Shown: one piece after another, positions 42,165-51,644 of the stretch
Position numbering within the stretch: position 1 is the first letter of the stretch
How the letters are laid out: each line of letters begins with the position of its first letter
DNA from: JBBIPA01 sp963775935
Lineage (GTDB): Bacteria > Chloroflexota > Dehalococcoidia > GIF9 > UBA5629
DNA length: 64,000 bases
NCBI GenBank assembly: GCA_963775935.1
Contig: CAVZKR010000004.1
Location: 310,001-374,000, forward strand
Reading direction: 5' to 3'
Made by a program: the position numbers and the translations under genes
The notes under the pieces: model-generated
What the model was told of the DNA's origin: nothing
Seen by the model: only the letters and a program-made list of their open reading frames with translations
Database searches by the model: none

Positions 42165-43526
42165 ATGCGTGATGAGCTAACTACCATTTTAAAAAGGCAC
42201 GATGCCGACTATATAGAGATACGCCTTGAAGAGGGGCAGGCAACGCGAATTGTCTACCGCGGCGAGAGGCTGGAGGAGATAGGCAGAACGTCCGGCGTCG
42301 GCGGCAATGTGCGTGCCCTGGTCAAAGGCGGCTGGGGCTTTGTCAGCTTCAATGAGCGGGAAAGGCTGAGCGATAAGGTAGCGCTGGCGGTAGCGCAGGC
42401 GAAGCTGGTGGGCAGGGGGAAGAGCGAGCTAAGCCAGGTGGAGCCAGTGGTGGACACCGTAGCTGCCGAGACTAAAAAAGACCCTGCAACCGTTCCGCTT
42501 GAATCCAAGAAACTATTGCTCGATGAATATAACGATATCATTCTGCGCACGCCGAAAATCCAGACATCGAATATTTCCTATGTAGACGGTCGGAAAAAGA
42601 TACTCTTTGCTAATTCCGAGGGCAGCTACATCGAGCAGAATAGACTAGACGTCAGCATGAGGCTTACCGCCATCGCATCACAGGATGGCACGGTACGCCA
42701 GATTGGGCTGAGCCTGGGCAGCAACGGTGATTTTGCCGCCGTAGAGGGCTTACAAAATCAGGTAGCCGATATGGCGCAGCGGGCTGCCAATTTGCTATCA
42801 GCGCCTCAGACAATAGGCGGCGACTATACTGTGGTTCTGGACCCGGTGCTGGCAGGAGTCTTTGTCCATGAAGCCTTCGGACATTTATCCGAGTCGGACC
42901 ATGTCTATGAAAATGAGAAGCTGCGGGAGCTGATGGTGCTGGGGAAGAGGTTCGGCGACAACCACCTCAATATCGTCGATGGCGCTGCTGTTCCCGGCTT
43001 GCGAGGTAGCTACAAGTACGATGACGAGGGCGTTCCAGCAACTAAAATGTATCTGATTCGCCAGGGTATCCTCGAAGGCAGGCTGCACTCGCGTGAGACA
43101 GCCGCCAAGATGGGGGAAAAACCGACAGGCAATGCCCGCGCTCTCAATTATGCCTACCCGCCCATCGTGCGCATGACCAATACCTATATCGAGCCTGGCA
43201 ATATCTCGTTTGAAGACATCATCGGCGACATCAAGGAGGGCATCTATGCCAAAGACTGGTACGGGGGTACCACCAGCCTGGAAATGTTCACCTTCTCCGC
43301 TGCCGAAGCATATATGATTCGCAATGGCAAAGTAGCAGAGCTGCTTCAGCCGGTGGTGCTCAGCGGCAATGTGTTCACCACGCTCCATAATATCGACGCT
43401 ATCGGCAATGACCTTGATATGAACCAGGGCGGCGGCTGCGGCAAAGGTGGTCAGTCCCCTCTGCCGGTATCGAACGGCAGCCCTCATATCAGAATCCGCC
43501 ATTGCCTGGTCGGGGGTGGGAGCTAG
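42165..43526 (+). CDS. tldD: TldD-like metalloprotease (TldD/PmbA family)
   Basis: A 453-residue protein. It has the zinc motif HEAFGHLSESD (HExxxH), preceded by GGDYTVVLDPVLAGVFVHEA, and later TNTYIEPGN and GGGCGKGGQSPLPVSNG, all standard for TldD. TldD with PmbA/TldE forms a heteromeric protease that trims small peptides. The next gene is the metal-site-lacking partner and starts directly after the stop (no gap). ATG 42165 begins at MRDELTTILKRH. An IS element ends 123 bp upstream and may have separated the gene from its earlier promoter. Confidence 0.9.
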   Translation: MRDELTTILKRHDADYIEIRLEEGQATRIVYRGERLEEIGRTSGVGGNVRALVKGGWGFVSFNERERLSDKVALAVAQAKLVGRGKSELSQVEPVVDTVAAETKKDPATVPLESKKLLLDEYNDIILRTPKIQTSNISYVDGRKKILFANSEGSYIEQNRLDVSMRLTAIASQDGTVRQIGLSLGSNGDFAAVEGLQNQVADMAQRAANLLSAPQTIGGDYTVVLDPVLAGVFVHEAFGHLSESDHVYENEKLRELMVLGKRFGDNHLNIVDGAAVPGLRGSYKYDDEGVPATKMYLIRQGILEGRLHSRETAAKMGEKPTGNARALNYAYPPIVRMTNTYIEPGNISFEDIIGDIKEGIYAKDWYGGTTSLEMFTFSAAEAYMIRNGKVAELLQPVVLSGNVFTTLHNIDAIGNDLDMNQGGGCGKGGQSPLPVSNGSPHIRIRHCLVGGGS

Positions 43527-44828
43527 ATGCAGGATATTTTAGCCAAAGCCAAAAAGGTCGCAGAGCAGGCTGAAGTGTTCCAGGTCGTCTCGCGGAGGAC
43601 GCCAGTGAAATTCGAGGCAAATTTACTGAAACAGGTCCTGACCAAAGAAAGCACTGTCACTGCTCTGAGGCTCATTAAAGACGGCAGGACAGGCTTTGCC
43701 CAGGTGGCTGGCGCAGTTGACCCTGAGACACTGGTGGCTATGGCACTGGAGACCTGCAAGTTCGGCGCTGTGGCCAAATTCGAATTTCCCGGTTCGCTGA
43801 CCTATCCCACGGTTGACGTGTACGACCCGCAGACGGACAAGGTTTCTATTGAAGATATGGTGCAGCTCGGCGAGCAGCTTATCGCTGCCATACGGCAGCA
43901 TACGCCGGAGATACTGTGCGAAGCCTCGGTGGGCAAAGGTTTGGCATCGGTCCATATTATGAACTCCAGGGGCGGCGAAGCCCGCTATCAAAAAAGCTCT
44001 TTCTCCATGGGCATCGAAGGTATCCTCGTTCAGGATAGCGATATGCTGTTCGTCGGAGACAGCCAGAGCTCATGCCATCCGCTGCTCGATACGAAAGATC
44101 TGACTGAAGAAGTGACCATGCAACTGGAACTGGCGAAGAAGAAAGTGAGCCTGGCAACGCAGCCGATGCCGGTAATTTTCAAGCCGAACGGCGTCGCCAG
44201 CGCCCTGATAAGTCCTCTAATGATGGCGTTTAATGGTAAGATAGTATTTATGGGAGCTTCACCGCTGAAGGATAAACTGGGTATGCAAATCTTCGATACC
44301 AGTCTCTCCCTGTGGGATGATGCCACTATTCCCTATCAGGTAGCAAGCTGTCCCTGCGATGATGAAGGTGTGCCCGGTCAACGGACACCGCTCATCGAAC
44401 ATGGAGTAGTATCGCAATTCCTCTACGATTTACAGACCGCCGGTCTGGCTAACGCCAGGAGCACTGGCAATGGCAGCCGCGGCGGCGGTTTACCAGCGCC
44501 ATCCGTGAATTCTCTGATGATACCGGAAGGCAAAACTTCTTTTCATGATATGGTGGCGGATATCAAGCTGGGTCTGCTCGTGGAGCAGCTTATCGGCGCC
44601 TCGCAGGGCAATGTTTTGAACGGGGATTTCAGCGGCAATGTGCTGCTGGGCTATAAGATTGAGAAGGGCGAAATTGTGGGCAGGGTGAAAGATACCATGG
44701 TTTCTGGTAATGTATATCAGATGCTTAAGCATGTCGAGGCTATCGGGAGCGACTCCAGGTGGGTGGAAGGATTTTTAAGGACGCCGAGCATCTTTTGTCC
44801 CAACGTATCAGTGGCGACCAAAGAGTAA
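43527..44828 (+). CDS. PmbA/TldE-like partner subunit
   Basis: A 433-residue TldD/PmbA-family protein without the HExxxH motif: the equivalent region reads FKPNGVASALISPLMMAFNG. It is therefore the TldE/PmbA-type subunit, which completes the active site with TldD. Family features include DEGVPGQRTPLIEHGVVSQFLYDLQTA and SGNVLLGYKIEKGEIVGRVKDTMVSGNVY. It starts at the base after the tldD stop codon and ends 1 bp before the PAC2 gene. Confidence 0.88.
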   Translation: MQDILAKAKKVAEQAEVFQVVSRRTPVKFEANLLKQVLTKESTVTALRLIKDGRTGFAQVAGAVDPETLVAMALETCKFGAVAKFEFPGSLTYPTVDVYDPQTDKVSIEDMVQLGEQLIAAIRQHTPEILCEASVGKGLASVHIMNSRGGEARYQKSSFSMGIEGILVQDSDMLFVGDSQSSCHPLLDTKDLTEEVTMQLELAKKKVSLATQPMPVIFKPNGVASALISPLMMAFNGKIVFMGASPLKDKLGMQIFDTSLSLWDDATIPYQVASCPCDDEGVPGQRTPLIEHGVVSQFLYDLQTAGLANARSTGNGSRGGGLPAPSVNSLMIPEGKTSFHDMVADIKLGLLVEQLIGASQGNVLNGDFSGNVLLGYKIEKGEIVGRVKDTMVSGNVYQMLKHVEAIGSDSRWVEGFLRTPSIFCPNVSVATKE

Positions 44829-44829
44829 T

Positions 44830-45684
44830 ATGGATAAGAAAAGCGCTATCAAGCTTTATAAAGAGCCGAAGGCCAAAGATTGCGACCTTTTTGCCTCATG
44901 GCCCGGCATCGGCAATGTATCGCTCATTATTGCCAAGTATTTGCGGGATAAGCTGAAGGCCGAGGAGATAGGCACCATCGAGCCATTCGAGTTTTATAAT
45001 CCTATCGGCGTCATGGTCAAGAACAACATCGTCGAAGCCCCGCAATTTCCTGAGAGCAAATTCTACTACTGGCAAAATCCCGCTACGGATAAAGGGTTGC
45101 TCATGTTCATCGGCGACGAGCAGCCAGGCGCCAAAGGCTATGAGCTGGCGAACTGTGTGCTCGATATCGGCAAAAAACTTCGGCTTAACCGCGTATTTAC
45201 CTGTGCCGCCGCTATCGCCAGGATTCACCACACGGAAACGCCCAGGGTATGGGGAGCGGGAACCAATCCGGCATTAATAGAGCAATTGAAGAAGTATGAC
45301 ATCGTGCTGCGCGGCGATATTCAGATTGCCGGGCTTAATGGTCTGTTCCTGGGGGTGGCCAAGGAGCGAGCTATAGATGGTATCTGCCTGCTGGGCGAAG
45401 TGCCCATGTATACCACTCGAATACCAAATCCCAAGGCAGCGCTGGCTATCCTGCGTATCATGGCGCAGATGCTTACCATCGATATCGATCTGACTGAGCT
45501 CGCTGCCGTTGCCAAACAAACTGATGAGGAAATGAAAAGGCTCGCTGCTGAAGCCATGGAGGAGTTTATCACCAGCTATACCAAGCCGGTATGGCCGCCG
45601 GGAGAAGCTGCGGACGAGGACGAAGAGGATGATGATGAGGAAGCGGAGGATGACGACGAAGAAGAAGAGGAACGGGAGAACTAG
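44830..45684 (+). CDS. PAC2 (proteasome-assembly-chaperone-like) family protein
   Basis: A 284-residue protein with the PAC2 fold: LFASWPGIGNVSLIIAKYL, EFYNPIGVMVKN, LLMFIGDEQPG and GLNGLFLGVAKERAIDGICLLGEVP. The C-terminal tail (from about 255) is almost entirely Asp/Glu (EDEEDDDEEAEDDDEEEEE). Bacterial members have no settled role. The gene lies in a gapless unit with TldD/PmbA proteases, a HEAT protein and an acetyltransferase, which suggests a link to protein or peptide turnover (inference). Confidence 0.85.
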   Translation: MDKKSAIKLYKEPKAKDCDLFASWPGIGNVSLIIAKYLRDKLKAEEIGTIEPFEFYNPIGVMVKNNIVEAPQFPESKFYYWQNPATDKGLLMFIGDEQPGAKGYELANCVLDIGKKLRLNRVFTCAAAIARIHHTETPRVWGAGTNPALIEQLKKYDIVLRGDIQIAGLNGLFLGVAKERAIDGICLLGEVPMYTTRIPNPKAALAILRIMAQMLTIDIDLTELAAVAKQTDEEMKRLAAEAMEEFITSYTKPVWPPGEAADEDEEDDDEEAEDDDEEEEEREN

Positions 45685-46616
45685 TGAGCGCTGAAACAGC
45701 TTCACAAAAGAAGTACATAGCTGAGATTCTCGACCCTAACGACCTTCCGTCACCATCTAAGTTACCCCACCTGTCCAATCTCAACGAGAGCGACCTGGAT
45801 TTTCTGAAACAATTATGGGCAAAAGCGAGTGAAGGACGGAGGCGCCAGATTGTTTCACAGCTCGTGCAGCTCAGCCAGGCAAACTTCAGGGTAAATTTCA
45901 GCGACATATTTTTCTTTTGCCTCCATGATAAGGACACAAAGGTGAGAGTGGATGCTATCGCCGGTCTGGCAGACGAAGAAGACTATCGGCATATTTCGCC
46001 GCTGGTGCAATTAGTAAAGGAAGATAGCTCTGCCGAGGTCAGAAAAGCCGCTATCGCGGCGCTGGGCAAATTTGCCGTGCTCGGGGAAGCCGGCAAGCTC
46101 TCGGCTACCTCCATAAAAGAAGTGTACCATGCTCTGCTGGCAGTGCTGGATGATAAGTCAGCAGGCGATGAAATGCACTGTCTGGCGCTCGAGGCTCTTG
46201 CCCCGCTTAACCTGCCACAGGTCAAAGAGCGCATAGAAAAAGCCTACCGCAGCAGCGATATAAGCATGAAAACATGTGCGGTACACGCCATGGGACTCAA
46301 CTGCGATGTATCTTGGTTTACCACGTTAGTGAGAGCGCTGGGCAGCACTAATGCTGATATACGTTATGAAGCAACAGTGGCGCTTGGTGGCCTCGGCTCT
46401 GAAGAGGCGCTTCCTTACCTTATACAATTGTCCGGAGACCAGGACAGCCGGGTGCAGGAAGCTGCTATCAGGGGGATTGGCGAGATAGGCGGCGATGAAG
46501 CCAGGCAAGCCCTGAATAAGCTCAGCAAGAGCTCGCAACAGCGAGTCAGCAAGGCTGCAAAATCAGCGCTTAAGGAACTGCATTCTTACGATGAACCAGT
46601 AGCTAAGGAATTCTAA
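45684..46616 (+). CDS. HEAT-repeat protein
   Basis: A 310-residue protein from GTG 45684, sharing its first base with the PAC2 stop codon (TAGTG). After a disordered start, five to six HEAT/PBS-lyase-type repeats follow: KVRVDAIAGLADEED, EVRKAAIAALGKFA, DIRYEATVALGGLGSEEALPYLIQLS and RVQEAAIRGIGEIGGDEARQAL. It has no enzyme motif and is probably a scaffold for partners encoded in the same unit. Confidence 0.85.
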   Translation: MSAETASQKKYIAEILDPNDLPSPSKLPHLSNLNESDLDFLKQLWAKASEGRRRQIVSQLVQLSQANFRVNFSDIFFFCLHDKDTKVRVDAIAGLADEEDYRHISPLVQLVKEDSSAEVRKAAIAALGKFAVLGEAGKLSATSIKEVYHALLAVLDDKSAGDEMHCLALEALAPLNLPQVKERIEKAYRSSDISMKTCAVHAMGLNCDVSWFTTLVRALGSTNADIRYEATVALGGLGSEEALPYLIQLSGDQDSRVQEAAIRGIGEIGGDEARQALNKLSKSSQQRVSKAAKSALKELHSYDEPVAKEF

Positions 46617-47156
46617 ATGATACCGCCTATATTGACGGGTAACAAAGTCAAATTACGTCCCAAACGTCTCAATGATGCCATCAACGACTTTGAATGGCGG
46701 AAAGACGCTGAGCTATGCCAGCTCGATGCCACCCTGCCAACGCTGAGCTCTTTCGAGGAATACTTGAGGCTGGCAGCAGTGGCGCCATCCTACTCAGTCA
46801 ATCGCTCCTGTCACTTTGCCATCGAGACTATTAAAGGAAAACATATCGGTAACCTTAGCTATTTCGATATCGATGAGATAAGTGGCGAGGCTGAAATAGG
46901 CATCATGATTGGCAACAAAGCATACTGGGACCTGGACTACGGAGCTGATGCCATGCGCACCGTGCTGAGCTATATTTTTACCTCGACCAGCCTGAAAAGG
47001 GTTTACCTTAAAACGCTCACCTCGAATACACGGGCGCAAAAATGCTTCGAAAAGTGCGGATTTACACCCTGTGGCCAGCTCACCCGCGATGGATTCAAAT
47101 TCATCCTCATGGAAATCCACCGCCCGCAAAAAACTCTTGGTGGGTTGACTGAGTAG
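46617..47156 (+). CDS. GNAT acetyltransferase (RimJ/RimL type)
   Basis: A 179-residue protein that starts right after the HEAT gene stop. VKLRPKRLNDAINDFEWRKDAEL is the RimL-type opening. HIGNLSYFDIDEISGEAEIGIMIG, then the acetyl-CoA loop region YWDLDYGADAMRTVLSY and TSNTRAQKCFEKCGFTPCG, complete the GNAT core. It would acetylate an N-terminal amine or small molecule; which one is unknown. It is the last gene of the five-gene unit. Confidence 0.88.
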   Translation: MIPPILTGNKVKLRPKRLNDAINDFEWRKDAELCQLDATLPTLSSFEEYLRLAAVAPSYSVNRSCHFAIETIKGKHIGNLSYFDIDEISGEAEIGIMIGNKAYWDLDYGADAMRTVLSYIFTSTSLKRVYLKTLTSNTRAQKCFEKCGFTPCGQLTRDGFKFILMEIHRPQKTLGGLTE

Positions 47157-47283
47157 TGTAGGGGCACACCTTCAGGTACGCCCATCTGCCTCTGGCAAGA
47201 GAAATTCTTTGAGGTCACTGCGAGCCATCTCCTCCTCTGTCATTGCAGGCCTTCGGCTCGCAATGATATTTGGCACTTCAGAG

Positions 47284-47958
47284 TTAATGAGCACTATAGG
47301 TTTTGAGCAGGGCTTCCAGCTCTTTGCAGTCGGTGAAATGTTTGGCGAGGGCATTTTTGAATCGCTTCGAGTGGTTGAAATGCTTGAGGTGAACGAGTTC
47401 GTGAAATACGATGAAGTCCGCCAACCGTGGGGGCAGGCAAATCAGCCTCCAGTTGAAAAACAGCTTTCCCTGCCGGGTACAGTATCCCCAGCTCTTGGCC
47501 TCTTTGGTGGTGATGCTGTGGTAGGTCACCCCCAGCTCTGTGGCGAATTCCTCCGCCTTCTGCTGCACATGAGCGAGGGTCTGGCTGGCAATGAAGTCAG
47601 TTAACACCTTGCCGTTTTTCTGCTCCGGGTTTCCATAGACGATAAGAGCCTTCTTCCCCAAATGCACGCCGCTCTCGGGTTGCTCCGCCATCCGCATCTC
47701 TACTTTAACATATTCGCCTTTGAACAGCATGGTGCCGTCTTTGAAAATCCTTCTTATCAGGGAGAGCTCTTTGACCTTCTTCTCAAGCCAGCTGCGTTTC
47801 TCTTTGAGAATGCTCTCAGCAGTAATGCTTTTATTATGTGGCAGGCTGATATCGAGGCATAAGTCCGGTTTGATTCTTAAATAGGCATGGAGAATGCGTT
47901 TATAGCGTATACGGCAGGGCAGGGTTTTTCCGTTTATTTCCAGTTCTGTAATGGTCAT
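47284..47958 (-). CDS. YgjP-like (DUF45) M48-type metallopeptidase
   Basis: A 224-residue protein. The C-terminal gluzincin motif FIVFHELVHLKHFNHSKRF (HELVH plus later His) and SWGYCTRQGKLFFNWRLI are the DUF45/YgjP signatures. The N-terminal beta half (ELEINGKTLPCRIRYKRI...LRIKPDLCLDISLP) is also typical. Family members are often linked to restriction or nucleotide metabolism but have no fixed role. Starts at ATG 47958; alone on its strand. Confidence 0.88.
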   Translation of the reverse strand: MTITELEINGKTLPCRIRYKRILHAYLRIKPDLCLDISLPHNKSITAESILKEKRSWLEKKVKELSLIRRIFKDGTMLFKGEYVKVEMRMAEQPESGVHLGKKALIVYGNPEQKNGKVLTDFIASQTLAHVQQKAEEFATELGVTYHSITTKEAKSWGYCTRQGKLFFNWRLICLPPRLADFIVFHELVHLKHFNHSKRFKNALAKHFTDCKELEALLKTYSAH

Positions 47959-47997
47959 TTACTGTTGTTATTTTAAGCGCACAGAAGCACTCTTATT

Positions 47998-48050
47998 CAA
48001 CCCCCTTTATCCCCCAATCTTGGGGGAATCAGGAAACTGGGGGACACCCC
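47998..48050. repeat. Dispersed GC-rich hairpin repeat, family 4, copy 1
   Basis: CAACCCCCTTTATCCCCCAA, then TCTTGGGGGAATCAGGAAAC and TGGGGGACACCCC. CCCCCAA pairs with TTGGGGG. About 80% like 51550-51604. Confidence 0.6.
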
Positions 48051-48424
48051 AAGACCCTCGGCAGGAAGGTTCCTGCACCTCTTTTTCATGTGATTTCTCC
48101 TTGACCAGGAGCTTGGTCTGCCTCCTGTCAGCAGCCAGGTTCGCCATAATGCCCGCAGCAACCCCGCCTGCTCCGCAGCTTGATCAGATTGTTACGGAAA
48201 ACGAGGTACAACTTCCGATGCAGCGGCATGGGGACAGACATATTGGTAAAGAAAGCTCCCAAACTGGGCATTCGTCATTATTTCCTTATAACAGTGTATT
48301 CCGAGAAGTGCTTGGGGTCAACTTTAATTACCAAAATTCAAAACGGAAGACTCAGGAGCAGATACCTTTATTATTTAGATTTTGATATTGTTTAGTATTT
48401 CGTGCTTTGGATTTAGGGTTTGCC

Positions 48425-48455
48425 TTGGAGTGGCATCTGCCATATTTGTTATAAT
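48425..48455 (+). promoter_or_regulatory. Probable hemW promoter
   Basis: TTGGAG (48425-48430), a 19-bp spacer and a perfect TATAAT (48450-48455). Transcription would begin after the in-frame ATG at 48455, which supports ATG 48506 as the real start. Confidence 0.5.
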
Positions 48456-48505
48456 TGAAAGCTATCTTGACTGAAATAAGTATTTCAAATAAACAATGCG
48501 GCATC

Positions 48506-49642
48506 ATGGACCAGGACATGGCGCTCTATCTGCATATTCCTTTCTGTCGACGTAAGTGCAGCTACTGTTCTTTCGTTTCCTACCAGAATCGTGAAGCCGA
48601 TATCGCTACCTATGTCGAAGCGCTGAAGCGGGAACTGTCCCTTCGCATCGCCGGCAGGCGACTGCAAACTATCTACTTTGGCGGCGGCACTCCCAGCCTG
48701 CTCTCTGCCGAGCAAATGGCAGATATTCTGTCTGCTATTCACAATTTGTGCGATGTCAATAGGGAGGCAGAAATCACCATAGAGGCAAATCCAGGAACGG
48801 TAGATAGACCGTATCTTACCAGTATGAGAAAACTGGGCATCAACCGGCTGAGCCTCGGTGTTCAAAGCCTCAATAGTCGCGAACTTGCCATATTGAGCAG
48901 AATCCACAGCGTCGCTGAGGCTAAGGAGGCAGTGCACCTGGCTCGGGACGCTGGATTTAATAATCTCAACATAGACTTAATGTACGGCTTGCCAGGGCAG
49001 GCATTGTCTGACTGGCAGCATACGCTCATTGAAGTATCAAAATTGAATCCTGAACACCTTTCGCTCTATCCGCTGACCCTCGAGGGCAATGAACCTATGT
49101 CTCTGGCTATGGAGAAAGGCGAGCTGCCCGCAATCGATAGTGATATGGCTGCTGCGCACTATGAGCTGGCAGAGGATTTCCTGGCGGCGCATGGTTACCA
49201 GCATTATGAAATTTCAAACTGGGCTAAGGAAGGTTACGAGTGCCGGCATAATCTGGTCTACTGGCAGCAGTTGCCTTATATTGGAGCAGGTGTGGCGGCG
49301 CATTCGTACCTCGATAGCCATCGCTACGCCAATACCGGGGACCTGGACAGGTACCTGGACGCTTTTCGAGGCGACACGCCACTAGTACCAGATTTGGACG
49401 AAGAAATTAGCCCCGAGCTGCAATGTTCCGAGGCAGTCATTCTGGGACTGCGATTGGGGCAGGGAATTGACCTGGATACTATCCGCAACCGATTTAGCGT
49501 TGACTTATTGAGCCGCTATGCCGAACAGGTCACTACCTTGACCAGTCTGGGTCTGCTGGAATGTGCTGACAGGCATTTGCGGCTCACCCGCCGCGGTCGA
49601 CTGTTAGGGAATGAAGTATTCTGGCAATTTTTGCCAGTATAG
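48506..49642 (+). CDS. hemW: Radical-SAM protein HemW (coproporphyrinogen oxidase-like haem chaperone)
   Basis: A 378-residue radical-SAM enzyme. LYLHIPFCRRKCSYCSF gives CxxxCxxC with the HemW-type FxxC tail; YFGGGTPSLL, EANPGTVD, LSLGVQSL and NIDLMYGLPGQ follow, and the HemN-C wing is at the end. HemW binds haem and is not the oxidase HemN. ATG 48506 is used because the promoter -10 box overlaps the earlier ATG (48455); ATG 48518 is also possible. It lies 51 bp before lepA. Confidence 0.9.
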   Translation: MDQDMALYLHIPFCRRKCSYCSFVSYQNREADIATYVEALKRELSLRIAGRRLQTIYFGGGTPSLLSAEQMADILSAIHNLCDVNREAEITIEANPGTVDRPYLTSMRKLGINRLSLGVQSLNSRELAILSRIHSVAEAKEAVHLARDAGFNNLNIDLMYGLPGQALSDWQHTLIEVSKLNPEHLSLYPLTLEGNEPMSLAMEKGELPAIDSDMAAAHYELAEDFLAAHGYQHYEISNWAKEGYECRHNLVYWQQLPYIGAGVAAHSYLDSHRYANTGDLDRYLDAFRGDTPLVPDLDEEISPELQCSEAVILGLRLGQGIDLDTIRNRFSVDLLSRYAEQVTTLTSLGLLECADRHLRLTRRGRLLGNEVFWQFLPV

Positions 49643-49693
49643 TACGTCTGTTTAATAGGAAAAGTTGAGTTTACAGGAGAGAGAATAAGAATT

Positions 49694-51514
49694 ATGGACC
49701 AATCAATGATCAGGAATTTCTGCATCATTGCTCATATAGACCATGGCAAATCAACGCTTGCCGACCGGCTCATTGAGCTCACTGGCACTATGAGTAAAGA
49801 GCAGATAGGGGAGCAGGTGATGGACAGCATGGAGCTGGAGCGAGAACGCGGCATCACCATCAAGGCAAAGGCTATCCGCCTTGATTATCAGTCTAAGGAC
49901 GGCAAAAACTATCGCCTCAATCTCATCGATACGCCAGGGCATGTGGACTTTTCCTATGAAGTCTCCCGGACTATCGCAGCCTGTGAGGGAGCTCTACTGG
50001 TTATCGATGTCACACAGGGCATACAGGCACAGACGCTGGCAAATGTGTACCTGGCTATGGAGCACAATCTGGAAATTATTCCCGTTCTGAATAAGATCGA
50101 CCTGCCTGCTGGAGAGCCGGAACACGTTCTCGAGGAGATTAAGAGTGTGCTTGGCTATAGTCCCGATACCGTGGTTTCCATCAGCGCCAAGACAGGGCAG
50201 GGCGTGCCACAGTTGCTCGAGGCATTAGTGACACGTATACCAGCACCGAAAGGTGACACCAGTCTACCGCTTCGGGCACTGATATTCGATTCTCACTACG
50301 ATTCTTACAAGGGTGTTATCGCCTATGTCCGCGTCGCCGATGGGCAAATCTTGAAAGGAACCAAGCTCCGCCTCATGGGGCAGGGCACAGGGATGGAAGC
50401 GCTCGAAGTGGGCTATTTTTCACCACGTCCCTTTCCCGTGGAGAGCCTGTCAGCAGGTGACGTCGGTTACGTAGCCACCGGGTTAAAATATGTGGGCGAA
50501 TGCCGTGTCGGTGATACGGTAACCTCGATTTCCGACAGCGCTACCGAGCCTCTCATCGGCTACCGGCCGGCGAAGCCAATGGTGTTTGCCGGTATCTATC
50601 CCGCCGATGCCAATGACTATCAGGAGCTCCGTGAAGCGATTGAAAAGCTGAGCCTCAACGACGCCTCTTTGTCCTATGAACCTGAATCCAGCCCTATTCT
50701 GGGCAATGGCTTCCGCTGTGGCTTTCTGGGCTTGCTGCACCTCGATATCGTCTTCGAACGCCTGGAACGGGAGTTCAATCTATCGCTGGTGGTCACAGCG
50801 CCCGGGGTGAGCTATATCGTCACCAGAACCAACGGGCAAACCCTGACGGTTATCAATCCGAGCGACCTGCCACCGACTACGGAAATAGCTAAGATTGAAG
50901 AGCCCTGGGTCAGTATCTCAATAATTACACCATCGAAATTCATCGGCCCGCTGATGGAGCTCGTTACCGAAAACGGCGGCGTCTATAAGCACACGGAATA
51001 CCTGGGGCAATCAAGAACAGTGAGCGAGCTGGGGCAGCGCGTTCAGCTTGAGTATGACATTCCGCTACGTTCGATGTTGACCACGTTCTATGACCAGCTA
51101 AAAAGCCGCAGCCAGGGGTATGCCTCCCTCGATTATGAACTAATCGGCTATCGGGAAGGCAGGCTGGTCAAGATTGATGTGTTGGTAAACCAGGTAGTGG
51201 TAGACGCTTTCAGCCGCATCGTCCCACCGGATAAAGCACAGGATGTCGGCAAAGCCATGGTGCATAAGCTTAAAGAATCTATTCCCCGCCAGCTTTTCAA
51301 CGTGCCCATTCAGGCAGCGGTAGGGGGTCGGGTGATAGCTCGTGCCGATATATCGGCTAAACGTAAAGATGTGCTGGCGAAATGCTATGGCGGGGATATC
51401 ACCCGCAAGCGCAAGCTGCTGGAAAAACAAAGAGAAGGCAAGAAAAAGCTAAAGAGCATCGGTCGCGTGGAGGTGCCCAAAGAAGCATTCCTCAGCGTGC
51501 TGAAGCTCAATTAA
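49694..51514 (+). CDS. lepA: Elongation factor 4 (LepA)
   Basis: A 606-residue translational GTPase that acts on stalled or assembling ribosomes. G motifs: AHIDHGKSTL, RERGITI, DTPGHVDFSYEV and NKIDLP. The LepA-specific C-terminal domain is present with SLDYELIGYREGRLVKIDVLVN, ARADISAKRKDVLAKCYGGDITRKRKLLEKQREGKKK (in parts) and the final VPKEAFLSVLKL. AGGAGAG lies 10 nt before ATG 49694. Length is normal. It probably shares a transcript with hemW, a common pairing. Confidence 0.95.
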   Translation: MDQSMIRNFCIIAHIDHGKSTLADRLIELTGTMSKEQIGEQVMDSMELERERGITIKAKAIRLDYQSKDGKNYRLNLIDTPGHVDFSYEVSRTIAACEGALLVIDVTQGIQAQTLANVYLAMEHNLEIIPVLNKIDLPAGEPEHVLEEIKSVLGYSPDTVVSISAKTGQGVPQLLEALVTRIPAPKGDTSLPLRALIFDSHYDSYKGVIAYVRVADGQILKGTKLRLMGQGTGMEALEVGYFSPRPFPVESLSAGDVGYVATGLKYVGECRVGDTVTSISDSATEPLIGYRPAKPMVFAGIYPADANDYQELREAIEKLSLNDASLSYEPESSPILGNGFRCGFLGLLHLDIVFERLEREFNLSLVVTAPGVSYIVTRTNGQTLTVINPSDLPPTTEIAKIEEPWVSISIITPSKFIGPLMELVTENGGVYKHTEYLGQSRTVSELGQRVQLEYDIPLRSMLTTFYDQLKSRSQGYASLDYELIGYREGRLVKIDVLVNQVVVDAFSRIVPPDKAQDVGKAMVHKLKESIPRQLFNVPIQAAVGGRVIARADISAKRKDVLAKCYGGDITRKRKLLEKQREGKKKLKSIGRVEVPKEAFLSVLKLN

Positions 51515-51549
51515 GGCAAGCTTCTCTATTTGGAGAGGTTCCTCTCCTT

Positions 51550-51604
51550 CAACCCCCATTTATCCCCAAGTCTTGGGGGAACGGGGAAACTGTGGGAAAC
51601 CCCC
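51550..51604. repeat. Dispersed GC-rich hairpin repeat, family 4, copy 2
   Basis: CAACCCCCATTTATCCCCAA, then GTCTTGGGGGAACGGGGAAA and CTGTGGGAAACCCCC. It lies just after lepA and could also weaken read-through into the convergent MBL gene. Confidence 0.6.
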
Positions 51605-51644
51605 TTAAATTTAACCATTGTCGCCTGAAATAGGGCCTGTCTTG

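Larger units (their letters stand above)
47959..48505. other. Intergenic region, no gene recognised
   Basis: About 550 bp. It holds a family 4 repeat (47998-48050) and the hemW promoter region. Two overlapping + strand frames (47951-48385 and 48180-48395) have low-complexity or incoherent products and no ribosome sites, so I do not call them. Confidence 0.5.

Noticed and set aside
42885..43502. A 205-codon minus-strand frame inside tldD
   Set aside because: It is the antisense shadow of conserved TldD codons, with no ribosome site.
47951..48385. A 144-codon + strand frame before hemW
   Set aside because: It runs through a family 4 repeat and has no coherent composition or start signal.
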